Assembly (NCBI RefSeq): GCF_016405985.1
Contig: NZ_JAEFCF010000009.1
Location: forward strand, 1 to 64,000
Source of the DNA: Paracoccus sp. IB05
GTDB taxonomy: Bacteria; Pseudomonadota; Alphaproteobacteria; Rhodobacterales; Rhodobacteraceae
Length of the DNA: 64,000 nt
Direction: 5' to 3'
The translations under genes and the position numbers were made by a program. Each line of letters opens with the position of its first letter. Positions within the stretch are counted from its first letter, which is position 1. Shown here piece by piece: positions 26,401 through 35,190 of the stretch. The notes below the pieces were generated by a model, which made no database searches, had not been told where the DNA came from, and worked only from the letters and a program-made list of their open reading frames with translations.

Positions 26401-29400
26401 CGGATCAGCCATGCATCGGCCCGGTCGCCGCAGGAGACCCTTACCCCCGATGCGGCGCGGGATCTGCGGCTGATCGCCCGCGCCACCTGGTCCTACTTTG
26501 AGACCTTCGTGACGGCGGAGCACAGACACCTGCCGCCCGACAATTTTCAGGAAGTTCCGGTGCCGCTGACGGCGGCCCGCACATCGCCCACCAATATGGG
26601 CCTCTATCTGCTGTCTTGCGTGGCGGCGCGCGATTTCGGCTGGATCGGCACATTCGAGGCCACGGCGCGGCTGGAGGCGACGCTTGCCACGATGCAGGCG
26701 CTGCCGAAGCAAAAGGGCCACTTTTACAACTGGTACCGGACCCTGGACGGCGAGGTGCTCAGCCCGGCCTATGTCTCTTCGGTGGACAGCGGCAATCTGG
26801 CGGGGCATCTGATCACCCTGGCAAATGCCTGCGACGCCTGGGCGATGGAGGACGGCTTGCCGGACAGCGAAACCCAACGCGCAGGTCTCACCGACACGCT
26901 CAGCCTTGCCCGCCGCTCGCTGGAAGGGCGCTCACAGGGGGGCGATGGCTCCCGGATCAGCGCGCTGCTCGACGATCTGGAAGCCGCGATCCTCGCCCCG
27001 GGCGAGAGCATTGCCTGGCCTGCCATCCTGCGTCTCGCCGTCAAGGCAAAGGGCGCTTTGGCGAGCGATCCGCTGGCTGACAGCCTGCGGGGATGGTTGC
27101 AGGCCCTGTGCGATCAATGCGCCTGCAATGCCCATCCGCATGATCCCGAAGCATTGCCGCCGCGCCTGCACGCCCTGTCAGCACAGGCACGGGAAATGGC
27201 GCTGGCGATGGATTTCGCCTTCCTGTTCGATCCCGATCGCAAGCTCCTGTCGATCGGCTGGTCGCGTGACGACAACGCCCTTGATGAGAGCTGTTATGAT
27301 CTGCTGGCATCCGAGGCCCGGCTGGCAAGCCTGTTTGCCATCGCCAAAGGCGATGTTCCGGTGCGTCACTGGTTCCGGCTGGGCCGCTCGGCCAGGCCGG
27401 CGCGGGGCGGTTCGGTGCTGGTGTCCTGGTCGGGCTCGATGTTCGAATATCTGATGCCGGCGCTGGTGATGGAGGAGCCGGCGGGAAGCCTGCTTGATCA
27501 GACCAGCCGGCAGGTGGTGTCCTGGCAGCGCGCCTATGGCCGCCAGAGCGGCATTCCCTGGGGCATATCGGAATCCGGCTTTAATGCCCGCGATCTGGAT
27601 ATGAATTACCAGTATTCCACCTTTGGCATCCCGGGGATGGGGCTGAAGCGCGGGCTTGCCACCGATCTGGTGGTGGCCCCCTATGCCACCGGGCTTGCAG
27701 CGATGTTCGCACCGGTCAGGGCTCAGCAAAACTATGCCGCGCTGGAGGCGACAGGCGGCCGCGGGCGCTACGGCTTTTATGAGGCGCTGGATTTCACCCC
27801 CTCGCGGCTGCCCGAAGGCCAGGCCGTTGCCGTGGTGCGCAGCTATATGGCGCATCATCAGGGCATGACCATCGTTGCCATCGCGAATGTTCTGCATTCC
27901 GGCCGCATGAGGGCGCATTTCCATGCCGAGCCGATGATCCGCGCCACCGAGCTCCTGTTGCAGGAACGCATTCCGCGCGACATTCCGGCGGTGACCCCGC
28001 GCCCCGAGGCGGTTGTTGTTCCCGACAGCACGACCGCGCTCGACATTCAGCGCATGGCGCAGATCACGGGCCCGCCGCAGGGGCCGCCTTTCAGCCATCT
28101 GCTGTCGAACGGGCAGCTTTCGGTGATGCTGACCGCAACGGGCGGCGGCTATACCCGCTGGGGAGACATCGCGCTGACGCGCTGGCAACCCGATCCGACC
28201 TGCGACAGCGATGGTCTCAGGCTCTGGCTGTGGGATCTGGCGGATGGGCGCCTTTATCCGGTTGCAGGCTCAGCCGGGGCCGAAGACCGCGAAGTGCAAT
28301 ACTTCGAGGATCGCGCCCTGTTTGCGCATCGTGCGGGCACGCTGACCACGACAATGGATGTCCTGGTCTCGGGCGAGGACGACACCGAGGTGCGGCGCGT
28401 TTCGATCAGCTCTTCCTCGCGGCGCCCGCGCGAGGTGGAGCTGACCTCTTACCTCGGCCTCGCGCTGACCACACCGGCGGCAGATGCGGCGCATCCGGCC
28501 TTTGCGCGGATGTTCGTCGAGACGGAATATCTGCCCGAATTCGGGGCGATCATAGCCACCCGCAGGTCGCGCGCGGCTGATGAGGCACCGGTCTGGGCCG
28601 CCCATTTCCTGACGGTCGAGGGGGAGACTGCGGCGGCAATGGAATTTGAAACCGACCGCGCCGCCTTTATCGGGCGCGACAATGACATGTCCTCGGCGCA
28701 GGCGCTGAGGCCCGGGGGCAGGCTGGCGGGCGGCATAGGCACTGTGCTGGATCCGGTCTTTGCACTGCGCCAGCGGGTCCGGATCGCGGCCGGCGGCACG
28801 GTGCGGCTGGCATTCTGGACCGTGGCCGCGCCGGGCCGGGCCGAATTGCTGGACCTGATTGACCGCCACCATGATCGCAGCGCCTTTGACCGTGCCCGCA
28901 CCCTGGCCTGGACCCAGGCCCAGGTGCAGCTGCGCCATCTCGGTGCGACCCCGCTGCAGGCGGCGGCGTTTCAGCGGCTGACTGCGCCGATCCTGTTCAG
29001 CGATCCGCGCTTTCGCGCCCGGCCTGATCTGATCGCCAGGGGGGCGGGCAAACAATCGGCGCTCTGGCCGATGGGGGTCTCGGGCGACCTGCCCATCGTG
29101 CTGCTGCGCATCGATGATGCCGATGACATGGCGCAGGTGCATGAGGTGCTGCTGGCGCAGGAATACTGGCGCGGCAAACGCCTCGCGGTGGATCTGGTCA
29201 TCCTGAACGAGCATCCCGCCTCCTATGTGCAGGGGCTGCAATCGGCAATCGACGCCGCACTGCGGGGCGCGCGCACTGTCAGGGTCGGCGGCGGGGGGCA
29301 GGTCTATGCCTTGCGCGCCGATCTGATCTCACCCGAGGCGCGGGCGCTGCTGATTTCGGTGGCACGGGTGCTTCTGGTGGCGCGGCGCGGCCCCCTGGCC

Positions 29401-31908
29401 GAACAGATCGCCGCGATCCTGGCAGAGGATACTGACGAAGAGGCGGTCGCCGCGCCGCGCCTGCGGCAGCGCCCCGCCGCGGCCAGCCCGCCTCCGGTCG
29501 AAGAGCTGGAGTTCTTCAATGGCATTGGCGGCTTTGCGCGGCAGGGACGGGAATATGTCACGGTCCTTGACAGGGGCGCCCCGACCCCCGCGCCCTGGAT
29601 CAATGTCATCGCCAATGACAGCTTTGGCTTTCACGTCTCGGCCACCGGCAGCACCAGCGCCTGGGCAGAGAACAGCCGTGAGAACCGCCTGACCCCCTGG
29701 TCGAACGACGCCGTGGCAGATCCGGCGGGCGAGGCGTTCTACATCCGCGATGACGTCACCGGCGAGGTGTTCTCGCCCACCGCCGCGCCCTTGCACCAGC
29801 CAGGCCGCCATATCGCGCGTCATGGCTTTGGCTACAGCCGGTTCCGGCATGAGGCGGGCGGGATCGGCTTTGATCTGTTGCACTTCGTCCCGCTGACCGA
29901 GCCGGTCCGGATCTCGCGCCTGAGCTTGCGGAACCTGTCAGGGCAGCCAAGGCGGCTGACTGTGATCAGCTATGCCGAGCCGGTCATGGGCCCGTCGCGT
30001 GCGGGCGCTGCGCCGTTCCTGATCACCGGGCGCGATGCAGAAACCGGCGCGCTCTTTGCCCGCAATCCGTGGAATATCGCCTTTCCGGACCGGGTCATGT
30101 TCGTCGATATGGCGGGCGCGCAAAGCGGCTTTACCGCTGACCGCACCGGGTTTCTGGGCCGGGGCGGCACTTTGGCCAGTCCCCTGGCGCTGGGCCCCGG
30201 GCAAGCGCTTTCGGGACGTAGCGGCGCGGGCCTTGATCCCTGCATGGCGCTGGAACGCCAGCTGGATCTGGCGCCCGGAGAACAGATCGTCACGGATCAT
30301 TTCCTCGGCCAGGCGGCCTCTGCCGAAGAGGCGCAAAGCCTGATCCTCCGCCTGCGCGCAGGCGATCCTGATGCCTTGCTGGCCGAGGTCGAGGCGCATT
30401 GGGAAGCGGTGCTTGGTACGGTTCAGGTCACGACACCCGACCGCGCGACCGACATCATGGTAAACGGCTGGCTGCAATACCAGACGCTGGCCTGCCGGGT
30501 GCAGGCCCGGGCCGGGTTTTATCAGGCCAGCGGGGCCTATGGCTTTCGCGATCAGTTGCAGGATGGCATGGCGCTGACTGTGCCGCAACCCGAGCGGGTA
30601 CGCGCGCATCTCTTGCGCGCAGCCGGACGGCAGTTCCCCGAGGGCGATGTGCAACACTGGTGGCTGCCGCATTCCGGGCAGGGCGTCCGCACGAGGATCT
30701 CGGATGATTGCGTCTGGCTGGCCTATGCTGTCGCCGATTATGTTGCGGTGACGGGCGATACGTCGGTGCTGGACGAGGAGGTCCCCTTCATCGAAGGGCC
30801 CGCACTGGCGCCCGGCCAGCAGGATGCCTTCTTCCTGCCCGATATCTCCGGCAGCAAGGCGGCGCTCTGGCAGCATTGTGCGCTTGGGCTGGACCGGGCG
30901 ATCACGCTCACAGGCGGGCTTGGCCTGCCGCTGATCGGGACGGGAGACTGGAATGATGGCATGAACCGGGTGGGCGAGGGCGGGCGGGGCGAGAGTGTCT
31001 GGCTTGGCTGGTTGCTGCTTGACACGCTGCACCGCTTTCTTCCCCTGGCGGTGAGCCGCGATCCGGCCCGTGCCGCGCGCTGGCAGGCGCATGCCGACGG
31101 GCTGCGCATGGCGCTTGAGCGCGAAGCCTGGGACGGAGACTGGTACCGCCGCGCGACCTTTGACGACGGAACATGGCTTGGCTCTGCCGCAAGCTCCGCG
31201 TGCCGGATCGATTCCATCGCGCAAAGCTGGGCGGCGCTGTCGGGACAGGCTGACCCAGTGCGCACCGCGCAGGCCATGGCCTCGCTCGACCGGCACCTGA
31301 TCCGCCCGAAACCGGGCATCGCCCTTCTGTTCACCCCGCCCTTTGACAAGGCTGATCCCGGATCTGGCCCCGATCCGGGCTATATAGCGGCCTATCCTCG
31401 CGGATTGCGCGAGAATGGCGGCCAGTACAGCCACGCGGCGATGTGGGCGGTGCTGGCGCGGACAAAGCTGAAAGATGGTGACGGGGCCGCGCGCCTTTTC
31501 GCGATGCTGAACCCGGTCAATCACGCGCTGACACCGGAAGACACGCAATGCTACAAGGTCGAACCCTATGTTGTGGCCGCCGATGTCTATTCCGTCAACC
31601 CGCATGAGGGCAGGGGCGGCTGGACATGGTATACCGGCTCAGCGGCCTGGATGTATCGCGCGGCGGTCGAGGGCATACTGGGCATCCGGCGCGAGGGGAG
31701 CTATCTGCGGATCGCCCCCTGTCTGCCTGCCCATTGGCCGGGCTTTGCCGCTAAGCTGCGCATCGCCGGCACCAGCCTTGATATAAGCGTGACGCAGGGA
31801 AATTCTGCACCGGAAGGGGCGGTAACCGCGCAGGGCGGCGAGATGCGGGTCGCCCTGGACGGCGCGCAGCATCGGCTCAGGATCCACCTTCAGACCGGCG
31901 CTGCCTGA
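23407..31908 (+). CDS. ndvB: cyclic beta-1,2-glucan synthase
   Basis: 2833 residues, full length for NdvB/ChvB. It polymerises UDP-glucose into linear beta-1,2-glucan, trims and cyclises it; the product fills the periplasm and serves in osmotic adaptation and host interaction. Membrane helices at ~438-490 flank the glycosyltransferase domain (GT84, ~510-830: VITLDADTRM at ~646, RQHRWTRGDWQ at ~796); more helices lie at ~835-1010. A glucoamylase-like domain (~1040-1530) and a GH94 phosphorylase-like domain (~2000-2830, catalytic GTGDWNDGMN at ~2513) follow. The start is uncertain: the frame opens at a TTG overlapping the upstream stop. The N-terminus has a Gly/Ala/Pro collagen-like stretch (GAAGGFPGAAGGSPGPAG) not expected in the family. 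Confidence 0.93.
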   Translation: MIRLLLSAAAWLRNGGGSRERRGETGPGAAGGFPGAAGGSPGPAGLWSDTAPVRAELFSVERLEQHAVTLAAAQSVAPHRNRMPPLRRRLDANARVLLAAWRASAREVAAGHDVVPAADWLLDNYHLVEAQIREIRTDLPDGYYRLLPKLAEGPFAGYPRVFGIAWAFVAHTDSHFDPKILRRFLLAYQTVQPLTIGELWAVAITLRIVLVENLRRLADQMTLGRAERAEADSLADQICAPGQAHAALLPEVERRARGPLSEVFAAQLAKRLRDRDPRTNPALGWLEERLEAQGTSIDTVVRHAQERQGASNVTLRNVVTAMRSISATDWADLFESVSLVEARLREQPGYGEMDFSSRNLYRSAVEDLSRGSALSETAVVEQARARTEVHLAGEAQADPGWSLIAAGRQAFERQIGFRPSARQRFRRWGIAAGLRGYLGTICGLTLALLALCAVWVADSGPGLIWLLAMVLPVSGVAVMLVDRLAGAGLGATLLPGLDLRGGVPEQLRTVVAVPVLVTGSKDLEDQIGALEVHHLSGAGGDLTFILLTDNVDAPQEVMPEDAALLAQAEAGIAALNRRHPPGPAGPRFLHLHRPRQFNPAEGVWMGWERKRGKLHELNRLLRGATDTGFRTADGEVPAVPAAVRYVITLDADTRMPRDTAARLIGKMAHPLNRPVFDPEVQRVTSGYGILQPRVTPALEPGAPATLYHKASAGPGGMDPYASAASDLWQDLFGEGAFTGKGIYDIDAFEAAMRDRVPENTLLSHDLLEGIFARAGLASDVELVETFPGRTDIAARRQHRWTRGDWQLLRWLFAPAVPMLGRVRMADTLRRSLIAPSMLAALVLGWVLPGGAALAATLLLLAALAVPLVWPAVLGLIPHRAGLDLSGLLRQAAGDLAMTGLRVGLAVTFLADTAWRMMDAILRSLWRSGVSHRHLLQWTTAAQAAGGARPGPWRLACFMAGGIGLGVALVGVAVLIAPAAAPLALPFAALWLCAPLIAWRISHASARSPQETLTPDAARDLRLIARATWSYFETFVTAEHRHLPPDNFQEVPVPLTAARTSPTNMGLYLLSCVAARDFGWIGTFEATARLEATLATMQALPKQKGHFYNWYRTLDGEVLSPAYVSSVDSGNLAGHLITLANACDAWAMEDGLPDSETQRAGLTDTLSLARRSLEGRSQGGDGSRISALLDDLEAAILAPGESIAWPAILRLAVKAKGALASDPLADSLRGWLQALCDQCACNAHPHDPEALPPRLHALSAQAREMALAMDFAFLFDPDRKLLSIGWSRDDNALDESCYDLLASEARLASLFAIAKGDVPVRHWFRLGRSARPARGGSVLVSWSGSMFEYLMPALVMEEPAGSLLDQTSRQVVSWQRAYGRQSGIPWGISESGFNARDLDMNYQYSTFGIPGMGLKRGLATDLVVAPYATGLAAMFAPVRAQQNYAALEATGGRGRYGFYEALDFTPSRLPEGQAVAVVRSYMAHHQGMTIVAIANVLHSGRMRAHFHAEPMIRATELLLQERIPRDIPAVTPRPEAVVVPDSTTALDIQRMAQITGPPQGPPFSHLLSNGQLSVMLTATGGGYTRWGDIALTRWQPDPTCDSDGLRLWLWDLADGRLYPVAGSAGAEDREVQYFEDRALFAHRAGTLTTTMDVLVSGEDDTEVRRVSISSSSRRPREVELTSYLGLALTTPAADAAHPAFARMFVETEYLPEFGAIIATRRSRAADEAPVWAAHFLTVEGETAAAMEFETDRAAFIGRDNDMSSAQALRPGGRLAGGIGTVLDPVFALRQRVRIAAGGTVRLAFWTVAAPGRAELLDLIDRHHDRSAFDRARTLAWTQAQVQLRHLGATPLQAAAFQRLTAPILFSDPRFRARPDLIARGAGKQSALWPMGVSGDLPIVLLRIDDADDMAQVHEVLLAQEYWRGKRLAVDLVILNEHPASYVQGLQSAIDAALRGARTVRVGGGGQVYALRADLISPEARALLISVARVLLVARRGPLAEQIAAILAEDTDEEAVAAPRLRQRPAAASPPPVEELEFFNGIGGFARQGREYVTVLDRGAPTPAPWINVIANDSFGFHVSATGSTSAWAENSRENRLTPWSNDAVADPAGEAFYIRDDVTGEVFSPTAAPLHQPGRHIARHGFGYSRFRHEAGGIGFDLLHFVPLTEPVRISRLSLRNLSGQPRRLTVISYAEPVMGPSRAGAAPFLITGRDAETGALFARNPWNIAFPDRVMFVDMAGAQSGFTADRTGFLGRGGTLASPLALGPGQALSGRSGAGLDPCMALERQLDLAPGEQIVTDHFLGQAASAEEAQSLILRLRAGDPDALLAEVEAHWEAVLGTVQVTTPDRATDIMVNGWLQYQTLACRVQARAGFYQASGAYGFRDQLQDGMALTVPQPERVRAHLLRAAGRQFPEGDVQHWWLPHSGQGVRTRISDDCVWLAYAVADYVAVTGDTSVLDEEVPFIEGPALAPGQQDAFFLPDISGSKAALWQHCALGLDRAITLTGGLGLPLIGTGDWNDGMNRVGEGGRGESVWLGWLLLDTLHRFLPLAVSRDPARAARWQAHADGLRMALEREAWDGDWYRRATFDDGTWLGSAASSACRIDSIAQSWAALSGQADPVRTAQAMASLDRHLIRPKPGIALLFTPPFDKADPGSGPDPGYIAAYPRGLRENGGQYSHAAMWAVLARTKLKDGDGAARLFAMLNPVNHALTPEDTQCYKVEPYVVAADVYSVNPHEGRGGWTWYTGSAAWMYRAAVEGILGIRREGSYLRIAPCLPAHWPGFAAKLRIAGTSLDISVTQGNSAPEGAVTAQGGEMRVALDGAQHRLRIHLQTGAA

Positions 31909-31947
31909 GCGAAGGCCGCCGCAATCCGGCCGCTTGCGCAAGGCGTC

Positions 31948-32835
31948 TCAGCCGGGCGTCTCTGCGCAAGCGTCTTCCGAGACAGTGACAGTGACCGCCA
32001 TTTCGATCAGCGCGTCACTGCTGCCGGTGAAGCTGCCCGTGACGGGCACGATCTGACGCACATCGCGGGCCACGGCCACCGGAATCAGGTTCTTCGGGCC
32101 GACGCTGCGATTGGTGGGGTCAAAAGTGATCCACCCTGCGCCGGGGACATAGATCTCGGTCCAGGCATGGGTCGAGCCCGGCCCGGCTGTGCCAGGCAGA
32201 TCATTCTGAGGATTGAACAGGTAGCCCGACACGATACGGGCGCCAAACCCCAGAACACGCACCGCTTCGGCCAGCAGGACCGCAAAATCCCGGCAGGCGC
32301 CCCAGCCACGCCGGAGCGTCTCGAGTGGCGTCTGGGTGCCTTCGGTTTCGCGGCATTGATAGGAAATCTGGTTGGCCACCCCGGTGCTGATATCCTTCAG
32401 CAGGGACAGCGTGTCGGTCGGGCGGCTGCAGACAAAGCCTTCGGCCCAGCGGAGGAGGTGACCTTCCGGATCAGCATATTGTGGCGCAGATAATGCGCCA
32501 AGATCGCTCCATTCGTCCTCCGGGTAGCGGAAGGGCCAGTTTATCGCCGGAGCCGCGATGGAGAAGACGGGCCAGACCTGCGCCGTCAGCTTGATCCTGG
32601 CCCGGCTTTCGATCTCGAGATAGGCCGTTGGTTTTGCGAATGTTGCTGTGGCAATGGTATTGCCCGCCACATCATGCGCCCAGGTCATATCCGCGTCCGG
32701 AGACACGGAAACGCTATGGGACAGCAGGCGCAGATCCCGCGATTCACGCGGGCGCAGCATCAGCCGGTGTTGCCCAAGAAAGACCTCGGTGCGGTAGCGA
32801 TAGAGGGTTTTGTGAAAGGTTGTGAGAATGGTCAA
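31948..32835 (-). CDS. transglutaminase-like cysteine peptidase family protein
   Basis: 295 residues if started at TTG 32835, where the conserved N-terminal pattern (LTILTTFHKTLYRYRTEV) begins; an upstream in-frame ATG would add unrelated residues. The N-terminal beta region (~1-100, HRLMLRPRES) matches the bacterial transglutaminase-associated domain. The core triad is visible: Cys in RRGWGACRDFA, His in GSTHAWTEIY, Asp in ITFDPTN. These proteins are thought to be peptidases or amidases rather than cross-linkers. Convergent with ndvB; the upstream small genes read in the same direction. Confidence 0.85.
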   Translation of the reverse strand: MTILTTFHKTLYRYRTEVFLGQHRLMLRPRESRDLRLLSHSVSVSPDADMTWAHDVAGNTIATATFAKPTAYLEIESRARIKLTAQVWPVFSIAAPAINWPFRYPEDEWSDLGALSAPQYADPEGHLLRWAEGFVCSRPTDTLSLLKDISTGVANQISYQCRETEGTQTPLETLRRGWGACRDFAVLLAEAVRVLGFGARIVSGYLFNPQNDLPGTAGPGSTHAWTEIYVPGAGWITFDPTNRSVGPKNLIPVAVARDVRQIVPVTGSFTGSSDALIEMAVTVTVSEDACAETPG

Positions 32836-32884
32836 CCGGCATCCAGTTCTGTCCTGTGGAACAGCCCGGACGCCTGTGAGCTCC

Positions 32885-33364
32885 TCAGGTCTTCCGGGAT
32901 GTTGCGTGATGGAAGTCTGCGGCGTTTTTCCAGCCATGTGATCCTTTGCAGCGTTTGCAGATACGTTCGCCGAACCCCTCGCTCGGGAACGCCGTCGCGC
33001 AACGCAGGCAGAGACGCATCTTTGGCGCATCCGCCAGGGCACGTTGCAAATGGGGCTCGTCCGGCACATCCGCGTTCATGGGACTGTCGCCCCGCGCGCA
33101 GTCAGCCGCCCGCCACCTGCCGCCCGTATTCGATCGCTCCCGGTCAGCCGCCTCTGATCTGCGGGCACGCACCGGATCGGATTCAGCATCCCTGCCTCCC
33201 GGGCCTTTGCAATCCGGGCTTTTCCAGTTCCAAACATGTGGCAGATCCGGCCTTGCGCCATCAGGGCGGGCTTCGGCCACCCTGATGGCATTGCGGCGGA
33301 GCGTTGCTGCCACCTGGCCCCGGGCGCGGCGCCGGGCATCGGGGTTTCCCGGATCATCGCTCAT
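32885..33364 (-). CDS. hypothetical protein with C-terminal zinc-ribbon motif
   Basis: 159 residues if started at ATG 33364, which overlaps the end of the upstream gene by 11 bases and has a ggggg tract upstream. The last ~50 residues carry two cysteine pairs (RLCLRCATAFPSEGFGERIC and CKRCKGSHGW), a small zinc-ribbon type found as stand-alone proteins in Rhodobacterales. An internal ATG at 33079 would give only that 64-residue portion, and codon use just before it is poor, so the shorter protein is a real alternative. The N-terminal part is basic and unrecognised. Confidence 0.45.
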   Translation of the reverse strand: MSDDPGNPDARRRARGQVAATLRRNAIRVAEARPDGARPDLPHVWNWKSPDCKGPGGRDAESDPVRARRSEAADRERSNTGGRWRAADCARGDSPMNADVPDEPHLQRALADAPKMRLCLRCATAFPSEGFGERICKRCKGSHGWKNAADFHHATSRKT

Positions 33365-33635
33365 TTTGCGCGGCCCCCGGCGGGCGTGGCGCCAGATCAC
33401 GGAATACTGCGGCTTCCAGGTCTTTCTCGGTGACCGGGCGCATCTCATCCCGACCGGAGCGGTCGCTGACCATTATATAGGTCGAGGTTCTGCGCCAGGC
33501 CTCGAAACTCAGCCCCTGCAAAAGCTCTTCCTCGATGAGGATATCATAAGGCCCGGCGGGGAGCAGGTCCACGTAGCCGGGCAAGGTGAAGGAATGGGCG
33601 AAAGTCACGCGCTTCCTGGATGACCGAATGTTCAT
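33354..33635 (-). CDS. hypothetical protein (93 aa)
   Basis: 93 residues from ATG 33635 (gggggcc upstream). Contains an HSFTLPGYVDLLPAGPYDI stretch followed by EEELLQGLSFEAWRRTSTYI, which looks like a compact beta-rich fold; no membrane helix or cysteine. Not assigned to a family. Likely an operon with the downstream zinc-ribbon and transglutaminase genes (overlap, then a 49-base gap). Confidence 0.55.
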   Translation of the reverse strand: MNIRSSRKRVTFAHSFTLPGYVDLLPAGPYDILIEEELLQGLSFEAWRRTSTYIMVSDRSGRDEMRPVTEKDLEAAVFRDLAPRPPGAAQNER

Positions 33636-33929
33636 CTGTGGCCCCCGATCTGGTCTGAATCGCATGCCCGCGCGTCGCGTCAGACCCGCAGACATGCGAC
33701 GGCAAGGTCTGGTCAAACATAGGACCGGCGGGCAGGGACGGGGCTGATGGGTGTTAGCTTTCTTTAAAAATACAGCAACATGGACGCAGGCGGTCGGATT
33801 TCCTGGGGAGGGTGGCGATCCGGCGCGGGCGACAAACAACCCAGGGTCCCCCCGATGTGGCTCCCCGATGTGGCCCCCCCCGATTTGGACCCATGCCGTC
33901 GCCCGCCTTTGTCGTCCCGGCCAGCCTGT

Positions 33930-34664
33930 TCAGCGCAACAGCGGGCCTTCATGATCCATATAGGCCGTATCGAAGCCTGCGAGGGATTGCAGCCGGGCCA
34001 GGTCGTTGAAGACAACCCTGCCTTTCTGGAAGGTGACCATTCCATCCTCCCGCAACTGCCGCAGCACCCGGTTGACATGGATGGCGCTCAGCCCAAGCGC
34101 ATCGGCCAGGTGGTATTGTGTCAGCGGGCAGGAGAACCCCGTCCTGTCGCCAACCCCGACAAGGTTCAGCCGTGCCCCGAGTTCCAGCAGCAGATGCGCC
34201 ATACGCTCGACCGCCGAGCGACGTCCAAGATTGACCAGATGCTCGACCATCATCGCCTCGTCCCGCGAGGACGCCCAGAGCACAGCGGTCGCAAGCCGGG
34301 GCGCCCTGGCAAAGGCGCCGAGAATATCCGGCGCGAAGACCTCGGATGCTTCGATATCTGTCAGCGCCTCAAGGCTGAGGTCCGAGCTGCGGAACAGGAT
34401 GCTGCGCAACCCCAGAAAATCGCCGGGAATCTGGAAGTTGATAACCTGACGCCCGCCATCGGGCAGCATCTTGTAAGAACAGGCCCAGCCTTCGGCCAGG
34501 ATAAAGGCGGAAGCGTTGGACTGGCCTTCATGCATCATCGTATGCCCGGCAGGAAAGGTTCTGCGCCGGTGATGAAAGCGCGCAAGCGTTTCCAGATCAG
34601 CCTCGGACAGGGCCACAAAGGCCGAGAGTTTCCGGGTCAGGGGACTGCTTTCGACCAGCTTCAA
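33930..34664 (-). CDS. Crp/Fnr family transcriptional regulator
   Basis: 244 residues from TTG 34664, with ggaga upstream. Cyclic-nucleotide-binding-like beta-roll at ~15-130 (FPAGHTMMHEGQSNASAFIL, IPGDFLGLRSIL), dimer helix ~130-150, and Crp-type winged helix at ~175-230 (HLADALGLSAIHVNRVLRQL). The N-terminal cysteine cluster of true Fnr is missing, so it is not an iron-sulphur oxygen sensor. Divergent from a small gene and the orphan groEL 500 bases away, which it may regulate (inference). Confidence 0.86.
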   Translation of the reverse strand: MKLVESSPLTRKLSAFVALSEADLETLARFHHRRRTFPAGHTMMHEGQSNASAFILAEGWACSYKMLPDGGRQVINFQIPGDFLGLRSILFRSSDLSLEALTDIEASEVFAPDILGAFARAPRLATAVLWASSRDEAMMVEHLVNLGRRSAVERMAHLLLELGARLNLVGVGDRTGFSCPLTQYHLADALGLSAIHVNRVLRQLREDGMVTFQKGRVVFNDLARLQSLAGFDTAYMDHEGPLLR

Positions 34665-34816
34665 CGGCGTCTCCCGAAAAGGGGCGGAATGCAGAAATTG
34701 GATCGGTGAGGCTGCTCTGGATCAGTCCGCCCGGCAGAGCTTCCTGTCAGGATAAAGCAGCGCATCGGGATTCTGTCTTGTCCCGATCCCTTATACACCA
34801 AAAAGGACCACGCGTG

Positions 34817-35059
34817 ATGCCCGTCCAGACAGATCATGCAGGCATGGCCGCGCTTTCCATCTGCGAGGCGCTTTTGCTGGCCATCAGTGACCACAGGCTT
34901 CTGCCCGAAAGCGAAATCGCCGGCGTTTTGCGCGATGCGGCGGCGGTGCATGAGAATGCGGTGGGCGATGCAGCAGAGAGGGAAGTGCATCAGAGCGTTG
35001 CCGGCCTGATCAACGGGATCAATGCCGGCATGAACTCATCCGGTCTGCACCGGGGCTGA
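34817..35059 (+). CDS. hypothetical protein (80 aa)
   Basis: 80 residues from ATG 34817, preceded by aaaagga at suitable spacing. Predicted all-helical ([19 protein letters not shown], then [18 protein letters not shown]). No cysteines or membrane segment. Lies 131 bases before the groEL-like gene on the same strand, with no terminator seen between, so may be co-transcribed. Function unknown. Confidence 0.6.
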   Translation: MPVQTDHAGMAALSICEALLLAISDHRLLPESEIAGVLRDAAAVHENAVGDAAEREVHQSVAGLINGINAGMNSSGLHRG

Positions 35060-35114
35060 ACAGGGCGGACCTGACAGTCCGCAAGTCTTTCGGAGGCACA
35101 GACCAGACGGCCCA

Positions 35115-35159
35115 CAGGCGGGGGCATCCCCGGGGGTCGCCGGGTGGTGTCCCCGCCTG
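35115..35159 (+). other. stem-loop in the groEL leader
   Basis: 9-bp perfect stem caggcgggg / ccccgcctg enclosing a GC-rich loop, ending about 31 bases before the GroEL start. It is not a CIRCE element. It could affect leader stability or translation; no T-run for termination. Confidence 0.35.
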
Positions 35160-35190
35160 CACGATACCGAAGCGCGAGGAGCAAAACAGC

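Noticed and set aside
24055-26877. 940-codon minus-strand open frame
   Set aside because: Shadow of ndvB: His/Arg/Gln-rich composition typical of antisense frames in GC-rich genes; the plus frame has clear catalytic motifs.
33990-34664. Idea that the Crp/Fnr protein is an oxygen-sensing Fnr
   Set aside because: The N-terminal cluster of cysteines needed for a 4Fe-4S cluster is absent.
35060-35190. CIRCE element expected upstream of groEL
   Set aside because: No ttagcactc-N9-gagtgctaa match; only an unrelated GC stem-loop is present.
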